From positions 46,334,001 to 46,398,000 of the forward strand of contig NC_057831.1 of the NCBI RefSeq assembly GCF_910594005.1: a stretch of 64,000 nucleotides of DNA, given 5' to 3'. The notes under the pieces are model-generated. The model was not told the origin of the DNA. It was given only the letters and a program-made list of their open reading frames with translations, and did no database searches. Numbering within the stretch: position 1 is the first letter of the stretch; every line of letters starts with the position of its first letter. A program made the translations under genes and the position numbers. This document shows positions 23,211-35,288 of the stretch, in pieces. The stretch is from Cervus elaphus. Lineage: Eukaryota > Chordata > Mammalia > Artiodactyla > Cervidae.

Positions 23211-24840
23211 GATTAGTGTTTACAGTGAAAAAGAATCTTTGCTATTTTGGGTGAAATATCACGTTTCATTTCTTTAATTATTAGAGTTTGAATGTTCCCC
23301 CATGGTGTATTGTTTAACACTTTGTCCCTTGTGAGGACTGGGGTGGAGTAGAGTGGTTCTGACAGTAGATCTCTTATCTTAAACTTATGAGAGGATGAAG
23401 CTTGATTCTTTCCTGACATTCTGTTATTGTGATTTTTGTAAAAGTGTGATGTTAAAAAGGCTGAGCTTTCCCATAGATTATTTATGCTTCTTTTCTCCAA
23501 TTTTGTTGAAGTTTCAGCTGTTGGTAGTTTTTTCCCCCTCTTAATTCACATTAAATCCTGCAACTTAATTTCTTGAATTTCTTGAATTTAACAACTTAAA
23601 TTTCTTACCAGTAAGTTACCATGAATATTATAAATGTTGATTGCCTTTATTTTCTGTTGCAAATTCCCCTTGATTGTTGACTCTTCCAGATGGTAATGTC
23701 CATAGTACCTAATTGCATAGTTAGTCTGAAGTTTGTGTTTTTCATCTCTTTTTATGGCTTGAAGTATAATAGGTAAGTCTGGGAACTGTGTGTCTCTCCC
23801 ACCATGGGAACTGGTGATCAGAGAAAATTGCAGAGTGAGAAACAGGGAGGGTAGGAAGTGAAGACAGGCTTGGAATAAAGGGAAAACTAGCCTTTACGGT
23901 AATGTAAACCTGCATTTTAATTGTGTCCCATTTACTGATTTGAAATTTCTGTGCCTCAGTTTCTTTCTTGGGGAGAAAAGGAGATGATGATTTCTATCTT
24001 AAGGTCATATTAAGGATTAAATTTTACACACACATAGCATGTATATTCCTGTGCTGTATAGTATGTTATGGCATTCAGTAAATAGCTCTTTTTTTTCCCT
24101 TGGGAAATAGAGGGATTGTCAGGATGTCTGGGAAGACCATATTGTTCAAACACAGGTGTGAGTTGTATGAGCATATGTTAAGACATTGTCTCAGATTCCG
24201 AACATATGCAGTAAGTTACATTGTGGTGAGCAAAACTCTTGAACAGGTTTGTTCTCTGTAACCAAGCTGTAGTGGAAATAGAATTGTATAATTAAAATAG
24301 GGTATGAAAAAAATTTTAAACTTTAATTTAAAATGAAAACTTCTTGCTACATTTGTTAATTTTTTTGGAAGAAGACTTAATGTTTTATCAAATAATGCTC
24401 TTTTTATAATTGAAGAAAGCAAGCAGCATGTGGGATACTGGAATACGGTTGCCTTACAGTGAGTCATATAAATTTGCAAGATTGTGTCTTTTGATAGGAT
24501 GTTGGTGATTTCATATTGGATGCCCATCAGATGGATCCTCAGGATTTATCTTATTCTCTGAAAAGTAGTTGTTAAAATAGGATTATCAGATTGTCAGCTG
24601 AATTAACAATTGGCAAATGGATTGCCCTCTCAGTGAACCAAAAGCCTTACTGTGTCTCCAGTGGGATTGGGATAATGGGATGAGATACCTGAGTTCTTCA
24701 TATTCCTCTGGAAGAAAAGATGCTGCTGTGGAGTTCACTCACATGCAGTTGGGCTTAAGAGTCACAGCTTCTCACCTTGTAATGAGCCAGTTCCTGGAGA
24801 GCACCCCCCAGCCCCTTCTTTGTGCTGTTCTCTGTACCAG
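23211..24840. other. Intron, no recognised element
   Basis: AT-rich; nothing identified apart from short T-runs. Confidence 0.5.
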
Positions 24841-24853
24841 CTCTGGGAATGGG

Positions 24854-25146
24854 AAAGTGAAAGTCACTCAGTCATGTCTGGCTCTTTGCTACCTGATGGA
24901 CTGCATAGTCCGTGGAATTCTCCAGGCCAGAATACTGGAGTGGGTAGCCTTTCCCTTCTCCAGGGGATCATCCCGACCCAGGAACTGAACCCAGGTGGAT
25001 TCTTTACCAGCTGAGCCACCGGGGAGCCCAAGAATACTGGAGTTGGTAGGCTATCCCTTCTCCAGGGGATCATCCCGACCCAGGAATTGAATCCATGTCT
25101 CTTGCATTTCAGGTGAATTCTTTACAGCAGAGGTACCAGGAAAGCC
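24854..25146 (-). mobile_element. Double-headed Bov-tA SINE
   Basis: On the minus strand one head-plus-stub unit is followed by a second head and body. The junction reads GGAGCCCAAGAATACTGG on the + strand. The TSD CTGGGAATGGG is perfect at 24843-24853 and 25147-25157. Confidence 0.92.
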
Positions 25147-25157
25147 CTGGGAATGGG

Positions 25158-25884
25158 GAGTTGAGTTATTTATAACCTAGTGAGGAAGAGTGGATATAAC
25201 TATGAGACACTGTGATTAACAGAGGTGTATATAAAGACTTGTGAGAAAAAAAATTGTGAGTAAAGTGAAGGAGATAAATGTAATAACATGGGCTCTGAAA
25301 TAAAATGGATTTAGGCCATTTTATTAGGATGAATAAAAATAAAATGGGCTTGTGCCATTTTATTTAGTGGAATTGTTTTGAATAAATGAGAGCAATGTAG
25401 GAAAAATGTTTGACACAGTGTTTGCCACATATTGACTTTTATAAAGTGTTAGCTGTTAGTATTACTTTAAATTCCTGCTGTTTCTGTGATGATGCAGTGC
25501 TCTAAATGGTTTATTTAATTCTTTTTTTTCCCATTTAATAAATTTTAATATCATTTAGTAATGCAGAGCTTGTTTGAGATGAGGTATCTTAAGCAGTGCA
25601 AAGCAAAGAAGTTTCATTCCAATTGTTACTATAAATTCTGAACATAAACATAGAAAAGACTATGATATTGGTAAAGAAATTGTGTGACAATTGTGTGTAA
25701 AGAATACAGAAAGAGATACTGACAAAAAGTGGTAAACTTTTTGAAAATTATGGGGAATATTTAATTCTTAAAGTTATTTGGAGTAAAGGTTTAAAAAAGT
25801 ACTGGAATGGGACTGGAGTGTGATTTGTTGCTACTATTCCCAGCTTCTTAAGGAAACTCAAATACAAGGAAAGCTAATAGTTAA
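25158..25884. other. Intron, no recognised element
   Basis: AT-rich. AAAATGG..TTAGGCCATTTTATT-like phrases repeat at 25290-25370, suggesting a local duplication; nothing else was identified. Confidence 0.45.
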
Positions 25885-25899
25885 TGATCCTGTGTTTTA

Positions 25900-25966
25900 T
25901 TTTATTTTTCATTTATTTTTATTAGTTGGAGGCTAATTACTTTACAATATTGTAGTGGTTTTTGTC
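25900..25966 (-). mobile_element. Ultra-short L1 tail insertion (67 bp)
   Basis: Only the last ~67 bp of a ruminant L1 (T-rich start, then TTGGAGGCTAATTACTTTAC) is present. It lies between perfect 15-bp TSDs TGATCCTGTGTTTTA at 25885-25899 and 25967-25981. Confidence 0.9.
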
Positions 25967-25984
25967 TGATCCTGTGTTTTAGAA

Positions 25985-26306
25985 GGTCTTCATTGGTAGC
26001 TCAGCTGGTAAAGAATCTGCTTGCAATTCAGGAGACCTCGGTTCGATTCCTAGGTCAGGAAGATCCCCTGGAGAAGGCATAGGCTACCCACTCCAGTATT
26101 CGTGGGCTTCCCTGGTGGCTCAGGTGGTAAAGAATCTGCCTGCAATGCAGGAGACCTGGGTTCAGTCCCTGGGTTGGGAAGATCCCCTGGAGAAGGAAAT
26201 GGTAACCCACTACAGTATTCTTGCCAGGAGAATCCTCATGGACAGAGGAGCCTGGTGGTCTACAGTCCATGGGGTTGCAACGAGTTGGACATGACCAATC
26301 ACAGCT
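25985..26306 (+). mobile_element. Double-headed Bov-tA SINE
   Basis: First head GGTAGCTCAGCTGGTAAAG with GGTTCGATTCC (box B), breaking off at CCAGTATTCGTGG, then a second full head GCTTCCCTGGTGGCTCAGG and body. The possible TSD TTTTAGAA at 25977-25984 and 26307-26314 overlaps the TSD of the L1 tail before it. Confidence 0.9.
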
Positions 26307-26435
26307 TTTTAGAAAGAGTACAGTGTATTTATTTTAAGAAAGGGCTTTTTGTTGTATACTAGACCCCATCTGTCATTTGACTGTGGTGGAAACACCCTGT
26401 TTATTTAGCATCATTGGAAAATTAAGTATGCCACT

Positions 26436-26600
26436 CGAGTGAAAAGCCAGGATTTATTGAGTATGTACTGTGTGTCAGGTGTAGTTCTGAACGCTCTCCA
26501 TGGGGTACTTCATTTAGTCTTCACCACAGGATTGCGAGGTAGAGCTCCATTTCACAGGTGACGTAATGGAGGCCCAGAGAGGTTAGGAAAACATTCATAG
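26436..26600 (-). mobile_element. MIR SINE, first segment
   Basis: Antisense MIR order: TTTATTGAGTATGTACTGTG, CATTTAGTCTTCACCACAGG, ATTTCACAGGTGACGTAATG, GCCCAGAGAGGTTAG. It continues after the CHR SINE at 26897-26962. Confidence 0.75.
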
Positions 26601-26896
26601 GGCTTCCCTGGTGGCTCAGTGGCAAAGAATTTGCCTGCAAATGTAGAAGCCACAGGTTTGATCCCTGGTCAGGGAAAATCCCACGTGCCACGGAGCGACT
26701 AAGCCCATGTGCCACAACTACTAGCTTCTGCTTTGGAGCCTGGGAGCCGCGACTGCTGAAGGCTGCACACTCTAGAGCCTGCTCCGCAGCAAGAGAAGCC
26801 TGCGCACCACAGTTAGAGAGGAGCCCCCACTCGCTCCAACTGGAGAAAAGCCCACACAGCAGTGAAGATCCAGCACAGACATAAATAAATGAAAAA
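26601..26896 (+). mobile_element. CHR-type SINE
   Basis: The head GGCTTCCCTGGTGGCTCAGT is followed by a CHR body with CCACAACTACTAGCTTCTGC, a CAAGAGAAGCCTGCGCACC segment and an ATAAATAAAT tail. The TSD GAAAACATTCATAG is perfect at 26587-26600 and 26897-26910, so it split an older MIR. Confidence 0.92.
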
Positions 26897-26962
26897 GAAA
26901 ACATTCATAGAGCTGGTACATGGTAGAGACAGGTTTCTACCAACAGCACTCCTATCCTTAAT
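26897..26962 (-). mobile_element. MIR SINE, second segment
   Basis: CATAGAGCTGGTACATGGTA, then AGACAGGTTTCTACCAACAG and CTCCTATCCTTAA complete the antisense MIR cut by the CHR insertion. Confidence 0.65.
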
Positions 26963-27554
26963 CAATCCTCTTGATTCTTGAATATTTAATTGCACTTTAA
27001 CTCTACTGAATTATAAACTTCTTTTATTTCAAATGTTTGGGAAGCAGATTATTTCTCAAATTTGTTACTTCTCTGCCTTGTACTGAATGTAAATTAAGAG
27101 GCACGTTGTTAGTGCTCATGCGGAAGCACAGGTATTTTTCAGGACTGTTGATTTGAATAGATTTGTTCAACTTTATCTTTCATGGCTTTGAACTGCTGTA
27201 GTATTTATTTCTTCATAAGGTTTTTACTAAAGTTGAACAGTACAGAAAATGGCACAAAATCATTAGATAGTGCATTTATTTTTCACAAAGTGAATGCTCC
27301 CATATTCCCAATACCTAGAAGAAGAAAACACAATATTGCCTTCATGTGTCATGTCCCTCACGTCCCCTTGTAATCACTGTCTGCCTCTGCCCATGGTTAA
27401 CTGCTACTGTCGTTAATTCAGTACTGTAGGATAGCTTTCCTGTTTTTGAATGTAAAATAAAGGTAGACCTATCAAAATATGATTATATCACAGTTTATTA
27501 ATTGTATAGCTGTATTTAAATTTTTTTTGTTGTTGTTGTTAGCTGCTTAGGCTG
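26963..27554. other. Intron, no recognised element
   Basis: AT-rich; 27290-27420 may be part of an old L1 but was not called. Confidence 0.4.
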
Positions 27555-27717
27555 GAATGGAAAAGGAGAAAGGAGTGGCAGAAGGTGAGATGGTTAGATA
27601 GCATCACTGACTCAGTGGACGTGAATCTGAGCAAATTCTGGGAGTAGAGGACAGAGGGGTTACGGTGCATGAGGTTGCAAAGAGTCGAACGTGACTTAGC
27701 GACTGAACGACAACAAA
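27555..27717 (+). mobile_element. BovB LINE 3' end, diverged (~160 bp)
   Basis: GTGAGATGGTTAGATAGCAT, CACTGACTCAGTGGACGTGA and TTGCAAAGAGTCGAACGTGA match the BovB 3' end with higher divergence than other copies. Confidence 0.85.
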
Positions 27718-28436
27718 GGTTGGAAGATGGGCGTCTAAAAGCTTGAGTTGTCATAACTATTGGTAGTGTAAGGGATCCTCCTTTGAGTAAAGGCTGTAGT
27801 TTTTAATGTGTGATATTTGTGATATCTTTTTCATTTCTGAGGATATATTTGTAGTTTTTCAGGTTTATCTGTGTTTTGCCTGGGTGAAATCAGAAGGAAG
27901 CTTTCATATAATTCTGCTTATAAGACTAAGGAGTTTAGGAGCAGAGAAATGCAAAATTTGTAAGGTTCACTGTTACTTGCATTATGAGAATGTAGCTAAA
28001 ATTATCACCTCAGATTATAGATAGGGTGTACGTATATGTAACTTATATATATATTACAGTGTTGACTAATCCTAAATACTGAGAGATTTCATGATAATTT
28101 ATTGAAAAATTCATGTGAACTTTGCTTCATACCTGATTTTTAGATGCTAGATTTTTTAGAAACTGATTACCATGGGCCAGTTCCTCTAACTTGACAAATA
28201 AGGAAGTTGGGACACTGAAAGCTCATAATTTGTGGTTAAGTGGAAAAGAAGAAAAATATGACAGGTGGAACATTCACTTTCTTTTTATGTTCATTGTGAA
28301 ACCAAATCAGTAAGAAGAGTGGATGGAGAACTAGGAAAGTATATCAAATTTTCCTGCTTAAAGCTTTTACTATCTAACAGCATAGTCACATAATTGAGAA
28401 GATTGTTTTAAATTTTAATTTAAGGCTAATGTATTA
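27718..28436. other. Intron, no recognised element
   Basis: AT-rich; nothing identified. Confidence 0.5.
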
Positions 28437-28578
28437 AATCAACATATATTTGTTGAGCATTTATAGACATTGTTCTAGGCGCTAGAGCAATGAATAAAAG
28501 AGAACAAAACCAAACAATGAGCTTACCTTTAAGTGGGTAAGACATAGTAAAGAAGTAGACAAGTGTGTGTTAAGTCAG
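28437..28578 (-). mobile_element. L2-like repeat, first segment
   Basis: ATTTGTTGAGCATTTATAGA, then TTGTTCTAGGCGCTAGAGCA and AATGAGCTTACCTTTAAGTG follow antisense L2. The element resumes after the BovB copy at 29276. Confidence 0.65.
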
Positions 28579-29275
28579 TTCAGTTCAGTTCAGTTGCTCA
28601 GTTGTGTCCGACTCTTTGTGACCCCGTGGACTGCAGCATGCCAGGCTTCCCTGTCTATTAACCAACTCCCGGAGCTTACTCAAACTCAAAGTCCATTGAG
28701 TTAGTGATGCCATCCAACCATCTCATCCTCTGTCGTCCACTTCTCCTCCTGCCTTCAATCTTTCCCAGCATCAGGGTCTTTTCCAATGAGTCAGTTCTTC
28801 GCATCAGGTGGCCAAAGTATTGGAGTTTCAGCTTCAGCATCAGTTCTCCCACTGACTACTCAGGACTGATTCCCTGTAGGATGGACTGGTTGGATCTCCT
28901 TGCAGTCCAAGGGACTCCCAAGAGTCTTCTCCAACACCACAGTTCAAAAGCATCAGTTCTTCAGCACTCAGCCTTCTTTATCATCCAACTCTCACATCCA
29001 TACATGACTACTGGAAAAACCATAGCTTTGACTAGATAAACTTTTGTTGGCAAAGTAATGTCTCTGCTTTTTAATAAGCTGTCTAGGTTGATCATAGCTT
29101 TTCTTCCAAGGAGCAAGTGTCTTTTTATTTCATGGCTGCAGTCACTGTCTGCAGTGATTTTGGAGCCCCCCAAAATAAAGTCTCTCACTGTTTCTGTTAT
29201 TTCCCCATCTATTTGCCATGAAGTGTTGGGACCAGGTGCCATGATTTTAGTTTTCTGAACGTTGAAAACAAAGTA
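28579..29275 (-). mobile_element. BovB LINE 3' part (~700 bp)
   Basis: Starts with (TTCAG)n and runs through CTTGCAGTCCAAGGGACTCC and TTTGCCATGAAGTGTTGGGA. The direct repeat TTAAGTCAG at 28570-28578 and 29276-29284 is the likely TSD. It lies inside an L2. Confidence 0.92.
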
Positions 29276-29790
29276 TTAAGTCAGGCAGTAATAAATTCTT
29301 TGGAGGAAAATTAAGTACAGGGAATGAAGAATGCCAGGGCAAAGTCTAAGTATATTTGCTGTTTTGTATACAGTGGTCAGAGAAAGCTTGGGTGACATTT
29401 GAAAAGAGGGTGTGATGTGAGTCCTACTTAGGTGGAAGGAACAGCAGGTACCATGGGCCCTGAGGTGGATGGAGTTTGTTTGGATGTTGCAGAAACTTTC
29501 AAGGAGATCTCTGGACTGGTGGGTGGAATAAGATATAGAGAGAGGAGTAAGAGATTAAGTTGGAGAGGTAGATGAATCTAGAATGTTGAGAGTCTTATAG
29601 ATTGATGTAGGGGTGTTGGGTTTTCTCTGAGGTGGGGAGCCACCGCAGGATTTGAGGAAAGTTGTGACATGGTCTAACTTGTGTCTTAAAAGGATAAGGA
29701 TCCATTGAGATGAGACGGTAGAAGGTCCTAGTCTCAGGAAGCAGGGAGACCAGTTAGGAGGCTTTTGTCCTAAGGCTTTTTGGGAGGGAG
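29276..29790 (-). mobile_element. L2-like repeat, second segment
   Basis: TGGAAGGAACAGCAGGTACC, TGACATGGTCTAACTTGTGT and AGCAGGGAGACCAGTTAGGA continue the antisense L2-like order. Confidence 0.65.
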
Positions 29791-30554
29791 TGGTGGATCT
29801 CCAGTGCGGGCTGTGGAGTTGGTGGGGGGTGCTATAGGTGGTTCTCTGTGCAGATGCTAAATGCAGTGAAAGCCTTTCTGTTCTCCGGCCCGGAAAATCA
29901 AGTTCATGGAACATAAACATTGTGATGTAAAGACATAAAAGCTTATGCTATATTACATAATTGAAGGAATTAAGAGATTGTAACAAACTTTGTAGTTTTT
30001 CAAATGTTGTATATTAGCATTAATACCAAGCCAAATAAACTTTTTTTTTTTTAAACTGCTCTCCATGTCCTTGATCCCTTTAAGACATAGTTTTTATTTC
30101 TATTGTAGCTTTTCCCGTGACTCTTTTTGTTGATATTGCTTTCATTTCTGTTGTTTGTGCTTTTTAGCTTTCCTCTTCTGCGGTGGTGTAATTACAAATA
30201 CGTCATCTCTTTTATTTACCCATACTTTAACCAGTATTCCTTTGGCAGTTTATTAGGTTTTTGACTTTTCTTTCTTGATTTGGATGATCTTTTAAATTCT
30301 CTTGAACTTACATCATTGTCTGTGCTACCTAACCTGAAGTTATTTTGCTTGATTATATAATTGGAGCTTTTTTCAATTCTGAAAAGACGGTAGAGAGATA
30401 TATGTACTAAGTAAATGCTCAATATTATTTTGCTTGTTCACTCTATATTAGTTGCTTGTTGTTTGGTTCACGGCTCACTTATCTGTTGCAAACTGTATTC
30501 ATTATGTCATGAACACACTTAAAAATTTATACATATGCCTATTTCAGTAATTAC
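29791..30554. other. Intron, no recognised element
   Basis: AT-rich with a T-run at 30040; nothing identified. Confidence 0.45.
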
Positions 30555-30745
30555 AGTCTGTGGTAAGTATCCAGGCTTTGCAGTCAGGCCAGTATGAGTT
30601 AGAATCTTGGTTCTGCTGCTTATTAGACTTGCAGGGTATGTGAGGCCCTTCTTATACCTACCTGTGAAATGGGGAACACAGCGCCTTCTTCCAAGAATAT
30701 GAAGTGCATAACCGTGTCTGGTAGTACTAATAATAGTCCTTCAAG
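30555..30745 (+). mobile_element. MIR SINE
   Basis: TTTGCAGTCAGGCCAGTATG, TTGGTTCTGCTGCTTATTAG and TACCTGTGAAATGGGGAACA follow MIR in sense. Confidence 0.75.
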
Positions 30746-30781
30746 TGGTTATTCCCTCTTTTTTTCTTTATAAGCCATTGC

Positions 30782-30978
30782 TGTTGTTTAGTCTCTAAGT
30801 TGTGTTTGACTCTTGTGATACAATGGACTGTAGCTTGCCAGGCTCCATGGGATTTCCCAGGCAAGAGAACTGGAGGTTGCCATTTCTTTCTCCAGGAAAT
30901 CTTCCTGGGTCAGGGATTGAACGGATGTCTCCTGCATTGGCAGGCGGATTCTTTACTACTGAGCCACTGAGGAAGCCC
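30782..30978 (-). mobile_element. Bov-tA SINE
   Basis: The minus strand reads GGCTTCCTCAGTGGCTCAG and then the Bov-A body with small deletions. TSDs TATAAGCCATTG at 30770-30781 and TATAAACCATTG at 30979-30990 differ by one base. Confidence 0.9.
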
Positions 30979-30990
30979 TTATAAACCATT

Positions 30991-31778
30991 GGGGTAATTT
31001 TTTGAGTTAACAAGTGATAAATATGAAGTTTTTTTTTTTTTTTTTAATGTTCTTTAAGCTGGAATTCCCTTTGCCTTCATTCTTCTTTCCTTTTCTTTGT
31101 TCTTATCCCAGTGCATAGTCATCTTGCTAAAAGGCTGTAGATCCATTTTGGGAATGGCTGGGACAAAGATAAATAGAATGAAATTTTTGCTGTGTAGGAA
31201 GGTTTTTCCTCAAGGGGACCTATTCTCCCCTTCAGCCGAGAGGTTCTAAGTCTGTAAGCTGGGAGGGCCTTGACTCTGTTTTGGTAATTCAGGTTAGTCT
31301 TGTGTTCACTTGACCTGGAACTCTTTTGTGCATATAGATCAAATAAGAATTTAGTAGACAGCTGATCTGTTTCTCTTTTAGAGGTACCATGATCAACTGG
31401 CAAATGCCAAATACAGTTTTCTGATTTCTGTTTTCACCCTGCTGTGCATTGTGGTAGCAAAGTCCACTTTGTCTTTGGTGATTAAATACTGTCTGGGCCC
31501 CTGCCTCCCGGGATCCATTTTTGTCCATTGCATTCGGGGAGCTCAGTTCAGTGGTAGCAGTTCCCACTGTAATTTCTGACCTGCAGAGAAGAGCAACCAT
31601 GGAGTTCTTTAGTGATGCCGAGGCTCACCTCACACATTTATTTCTGACAGTTGTCCTGCAAGGTATGTCTTCTGGACTGTCCTGGGGTGGTTCAGCATGT
31701 TTTACATGATAAACCATTTTAAATGTTTCAGGTTCTCAAAGCCTTTGAATACCACCTTCTACATTATACTGGTATTCT
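30991..31778. other. Intron, no recognised element
   Basis: Contains a T-run at 31029-31046. No family was identified, and the short open frames here look like chance. Confidence 0.45.
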
Positions 31779-31788
31779 ACCATATTAT

Positions 31789-33220
31789 TATTATTCTACC
31801 AATTAAGTTATTTCAAATCCTGAAAGATGATGCTATGAAAGTGCTGCACTCAGTATGCCAGCAAATTTGGAAAAATCAGCAGTGGCCACAGGACTGGAAA
31901 AGGTCAGTTTTCATTTCAGTCCCAAAGAAAGGCAATGCCAAAGAATGTTCAAACTACTGCACAATTGCACTCATCTCACACGCTAGTAAAGTGATGCTTA
32001 AAATTCTCCAAGCCAGACTTCAGCAATACGTGAATGGTGAACTTCCACACGGTTTTAGAAGAGGCAGAGGAACTAGAGATCAAATTGCCAACATCTGCTG
32101 GATCAAAGAAAAAGCAAGAGAGTTCCAGAAAAACATCTATTTCTGCTTTATTGACTATGCCAAAGCCTTTGACTGTGTGGATCAATAAACTGTGGAAAAT
32201 TCTGAAAGAGATGGGAATACCAGACCACCTGACCTGCCTCTTGAGAAAGCTGTGTATACAGGTCAGGAAGCAACAGTTCGAACTGGACATGGAGCAACAG
32301 ACTGGTTCCAAATAGGAAAAGGAGTACATCAAGGCTGTATATTGTCACCCTGCTTATTTGACTTATATGCAGAGTACATCATGAGAAACGCTGGGCTGGA
32401 AGAAGCACAAGCTGGATCAAGATTGCCGGGAGAAATATCAATAACTTCATATATGCGGATGACACCACCCTTATGGCAGAAAGTGAAGAGGAACTAAAAA
32501 GCCTCTTGATGAAAGAGGAGAGTGAAAAAGTTGGCTTAAAGCTCAACGTTCAGAAAACTAAGATCATGGCATCCGGTCCCATCACTTCATGGCAAATAGA
32601 TGGAGAACCAGTGGAGACAGTGGCTAACTTTATTTTTCTCTGCTCCAAAATCATTGCAGATGGTGATTGCAGCCATGAAATTAAAAGATGCTTACTCCTT
32701 GGAAGGAAAGTTATGACCAATCTAGACAGCACATTAAACAGCAGAGACATTATTTTGCCAACAAAGGTCCGTCTGGTCAAGGCTATGGTTTTTCCAGTGG
32801 TCATTTTTGGATGTGAGAGTTGGACTATAAAGAAAGCTGAGTGCAGAAGAATTGATGCTTTTGAACTGTGGTGGTGGAGAAGACTCTTGAGAGTCCCTTG
32901 GACTGCAAGGAGATCCAACCAGTGCATCCTAAAGGAGATCAGTCCTGGGTGTTCATTGGAAGGACTGAAGCTGAAACTCCAATACTTTGGTTATCTAATG
33001 CGAAGAACTGACTCATTGGAAAAGACCCTCATGCTGTGAAAGATTGAGGGCAGGAGGAGAAGTGGACGACAGAGGATGAGATGGTTGGATGGCATCACCG
33101 ACTCAATGGACATGGGTTTGGGTAAACTCCAGGAGTTGGTGATAGACAGGGAGGCCTGGTGTGCTGTGGTTCATGGGGTTGCAAAGAGTCGGACACGACT
33201 GAGCGACTGAACTGAACTGA
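31789..33220 (+). mobile_element. BovB (RTE) LINE, longest copy here (~1.43 kb), 5'-truncated
   Basis: BovB encodes an endonuclease/reverse transcriptase for target-primed integration; this copy retains the RT and C-terminal part. RT motif A reads FCFIDYAKAFDCVD (ending 32182), motif B QGCILSPCLF, and the catalytic YADD lies at 32452-32463. The reading frame is broken by an in-frame TAA at 32186 after a small deletion and by a one-base loss near 32413 relative to other copies, so it is inactive. The 3' tail is ACTGA-rich rather than poly(A). The TSD ACCATATTAT is perfect at 31779-31788 and 33221-33230. Confidence 0.95.
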
Positions 33221-33230
33221 ACCATATTAT

Positions 33231-34399
33231 ACTGAGGCAGTCCTGGCATTTCAAGTTCTTTTAGTGTATACTGCCTTTTGGTACATGTTTTATCCCATTG
33301 ACCCAGAGCCTTTTCTAACCAGCCCCTTGAGGTACAATATTGAATCTGGAATAGCCATTTGGTTAGTCTCGTAACAACAGATTGTTCTCATCCAAGTGTG
33401 TCTTGTCCATACTATCCCACATCCATAATATTAAATCCCACACATATTTCTCAGGTTTTTATCTGTATAAATTGGAAAAATCATGCTGTTCTTTTGAATT
33501 GTAGTACCAGGGGTGTAGACCTAGGGGTCACTCTTTGTATCACACCTCTGAGGGCCAGTTGGGACTTTTGGGTCTGGAAGGAAAGGGTCTGTGTAGATCC
33601 TGAAGAGAATTAGCTGTGTCTGGCAAGGCACCTCCCTAAGGGGAGGTTATTACAGAGTCTTCAGGCAAACCAGAGTTCAACGCTGTCAAGAGTCTGTGTC
33701 TTATAGCAAAGAAGACCCAGCAAAATTTAGGGGTTCAGTGTCCCCAGCTTCATTGAGATTTGCGTACATGTTCTCACTCCAGTTTGCACGGCCCCATATT
33801 TCTTCCTAGCCAGTGCCCTTTAAAAGACAGTATCTTGTGAAGTCAGGAATTCAATTTGTGTTGGAATTCAGCCACTCGCCGGATGACTCTGGGTTTGGTT
33901 TACAGAAATCTCAGCTCTGAGGCTTCAGTAGATAAGGGTTTCTTTCAGGGAAGACAAGAAACTTTCAGGTCATTTATATAGCATTTGAGCTAGGCATGTG
34001 AAGTGCTGAGCTTATCCTTTTACTTCCCCACTTTACCCAGCACAGGAGTCACCCGCTCATCTCGTTGTAATTTTTAGTTTGACACATGTTGTAAGGTATC
34101 AGTCCATGTTCACCTAGAACCTTGATTTCTGTAAGTATTTGATTAAGAGTACCCATTGATTATACATCTCTTTTGCTGTGTCACGCTATGGATTGGCAGT
34201 GCCGTCTTTGCCTCTCTATTGGAAATGGAGCCATTAGTGCCTTTAAATTTAATCAGAGTAGAGAACCAATTTCATAAATCCCTGAACAAATTCAGAAAAC
34301 TCATGTTTAAGCATCTGTTCCTCTGGAACTACTTTTGATACTCAAGTCAGTATCAGGTGGGGTTCTTTAGAGAAACAGAACAAGTATATATGTGCACAC
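33231..34399. other. Intron, no recognised element
   Basis: No repeat could be named. Short frames at 33359-33613 and 34156-34338 lack support. Confidence 0.45.
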
Positions 34400-34911
34400 A
34401 TGTACACATGACTTCCATAGTAATAATTTTCTTCCTTTTGTTAAGCAATATTACTTAGTTTTGTCTTGAAGTATGTATTTATAGAATCATGTACCTTTTG
34501 TCTCTCTTGCCAGTGCTGAGAAGTATATTTTGTTCATTTTATTGTATGTAGCTTTGTTTTATTTCTGTATTATATTCCAGGTGTGAATACTCCACAATGT
34601 AATTTTTTAAATGAACATTTTTTTCTTTCCAGTTTTTGCCCTTTTGTGAACAGTGCTTCTGTGAATATCCTCTTATTTTCATCTATGTGATGTAATTAAT
34701 CAAGGATGGCAGGGTGATGTAATCAAGGAGTTTGCTGGGTCAGATAGTATCATCTTTACTTGTTAATACCTAATTATTTGCCAAAAGAGAAATGTTAGTT
34801 TAGTTTCCCAGCATCACCAATATTGGTATTATATACACTTAAAAAACATTTCTAGGGTGGATGTGAAAAATGGTATGTTTTTGTGGGTTTACTTTGTTCA
34901 TTACTGTTGAG

Positions 34912-35112
34912 TGTTAGTTGCTCACTCCTGTCTGACTCTTTGTGACCCCATGGACAGTTGCTCACCGGGCTCCTCTGTCCATGGAATTCTTCAGGCAAGA
35001 ATACTGGAGTGGGTTGTCATTTCCTTCTCCAGGGGAACTTCCTGACCCAGGGATAGAACCTAGGTCTCCTGCATTACAGGCAGATTCTTTACTGTCTGAG
35101 ACACCAGAAAAA
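34912..35112 (-). mobile_element. Bov-tA SINE
   Basis: Minus-strand Bov-tA with a diverged head (GTCTCAGACAGTAAAGAATC) and a good body; GGCAAGAATACTGGAGTGGG is visible on the + strand. Confidence 0.9.
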
Positions 35113-35202
35113 TTAAGCATTATTTCATATTACTGGTTATTTCAATTTCTTCTTTTGGAGATTGTCTATTCAGGCCTTCTATTTTTTTCTGTTGGGTTGA
35201 TC

Positions 35203-35288
35203 TTTTTTTTTTTTTTTTTTTTTTTTTTTTGGCCCGCCGCCGCCGCCATGCTGCCCGGCCAGCGCGCGCACAGCGGGCGGGGGCGGGC
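35203..35288 (-). mobile_element. Short GC-rich retroposed transcript fragment with poly(A)
   Basis: A run of 28 T (35203-35230) is followed by 58 bases of very GC-rich sequence. On the minus strand this reads as a GC-rich leader, then GGGCAGCATGGCGGCGG at 35255-35239, then poly(A). Direct repeats TGATC plus 11 T flank it at 35198-35213 and 35289-35304. It looks like an L1-mediated insertion of a very short transcript. The source gene is unknown. Confidence 0.75.

Noticed and set aside
31697..33039. Series of long open frames resembling a reverse transcriptase gene
   Set aside because: They are frame pieces of one broken BovB element with TSDs, not a host gene.
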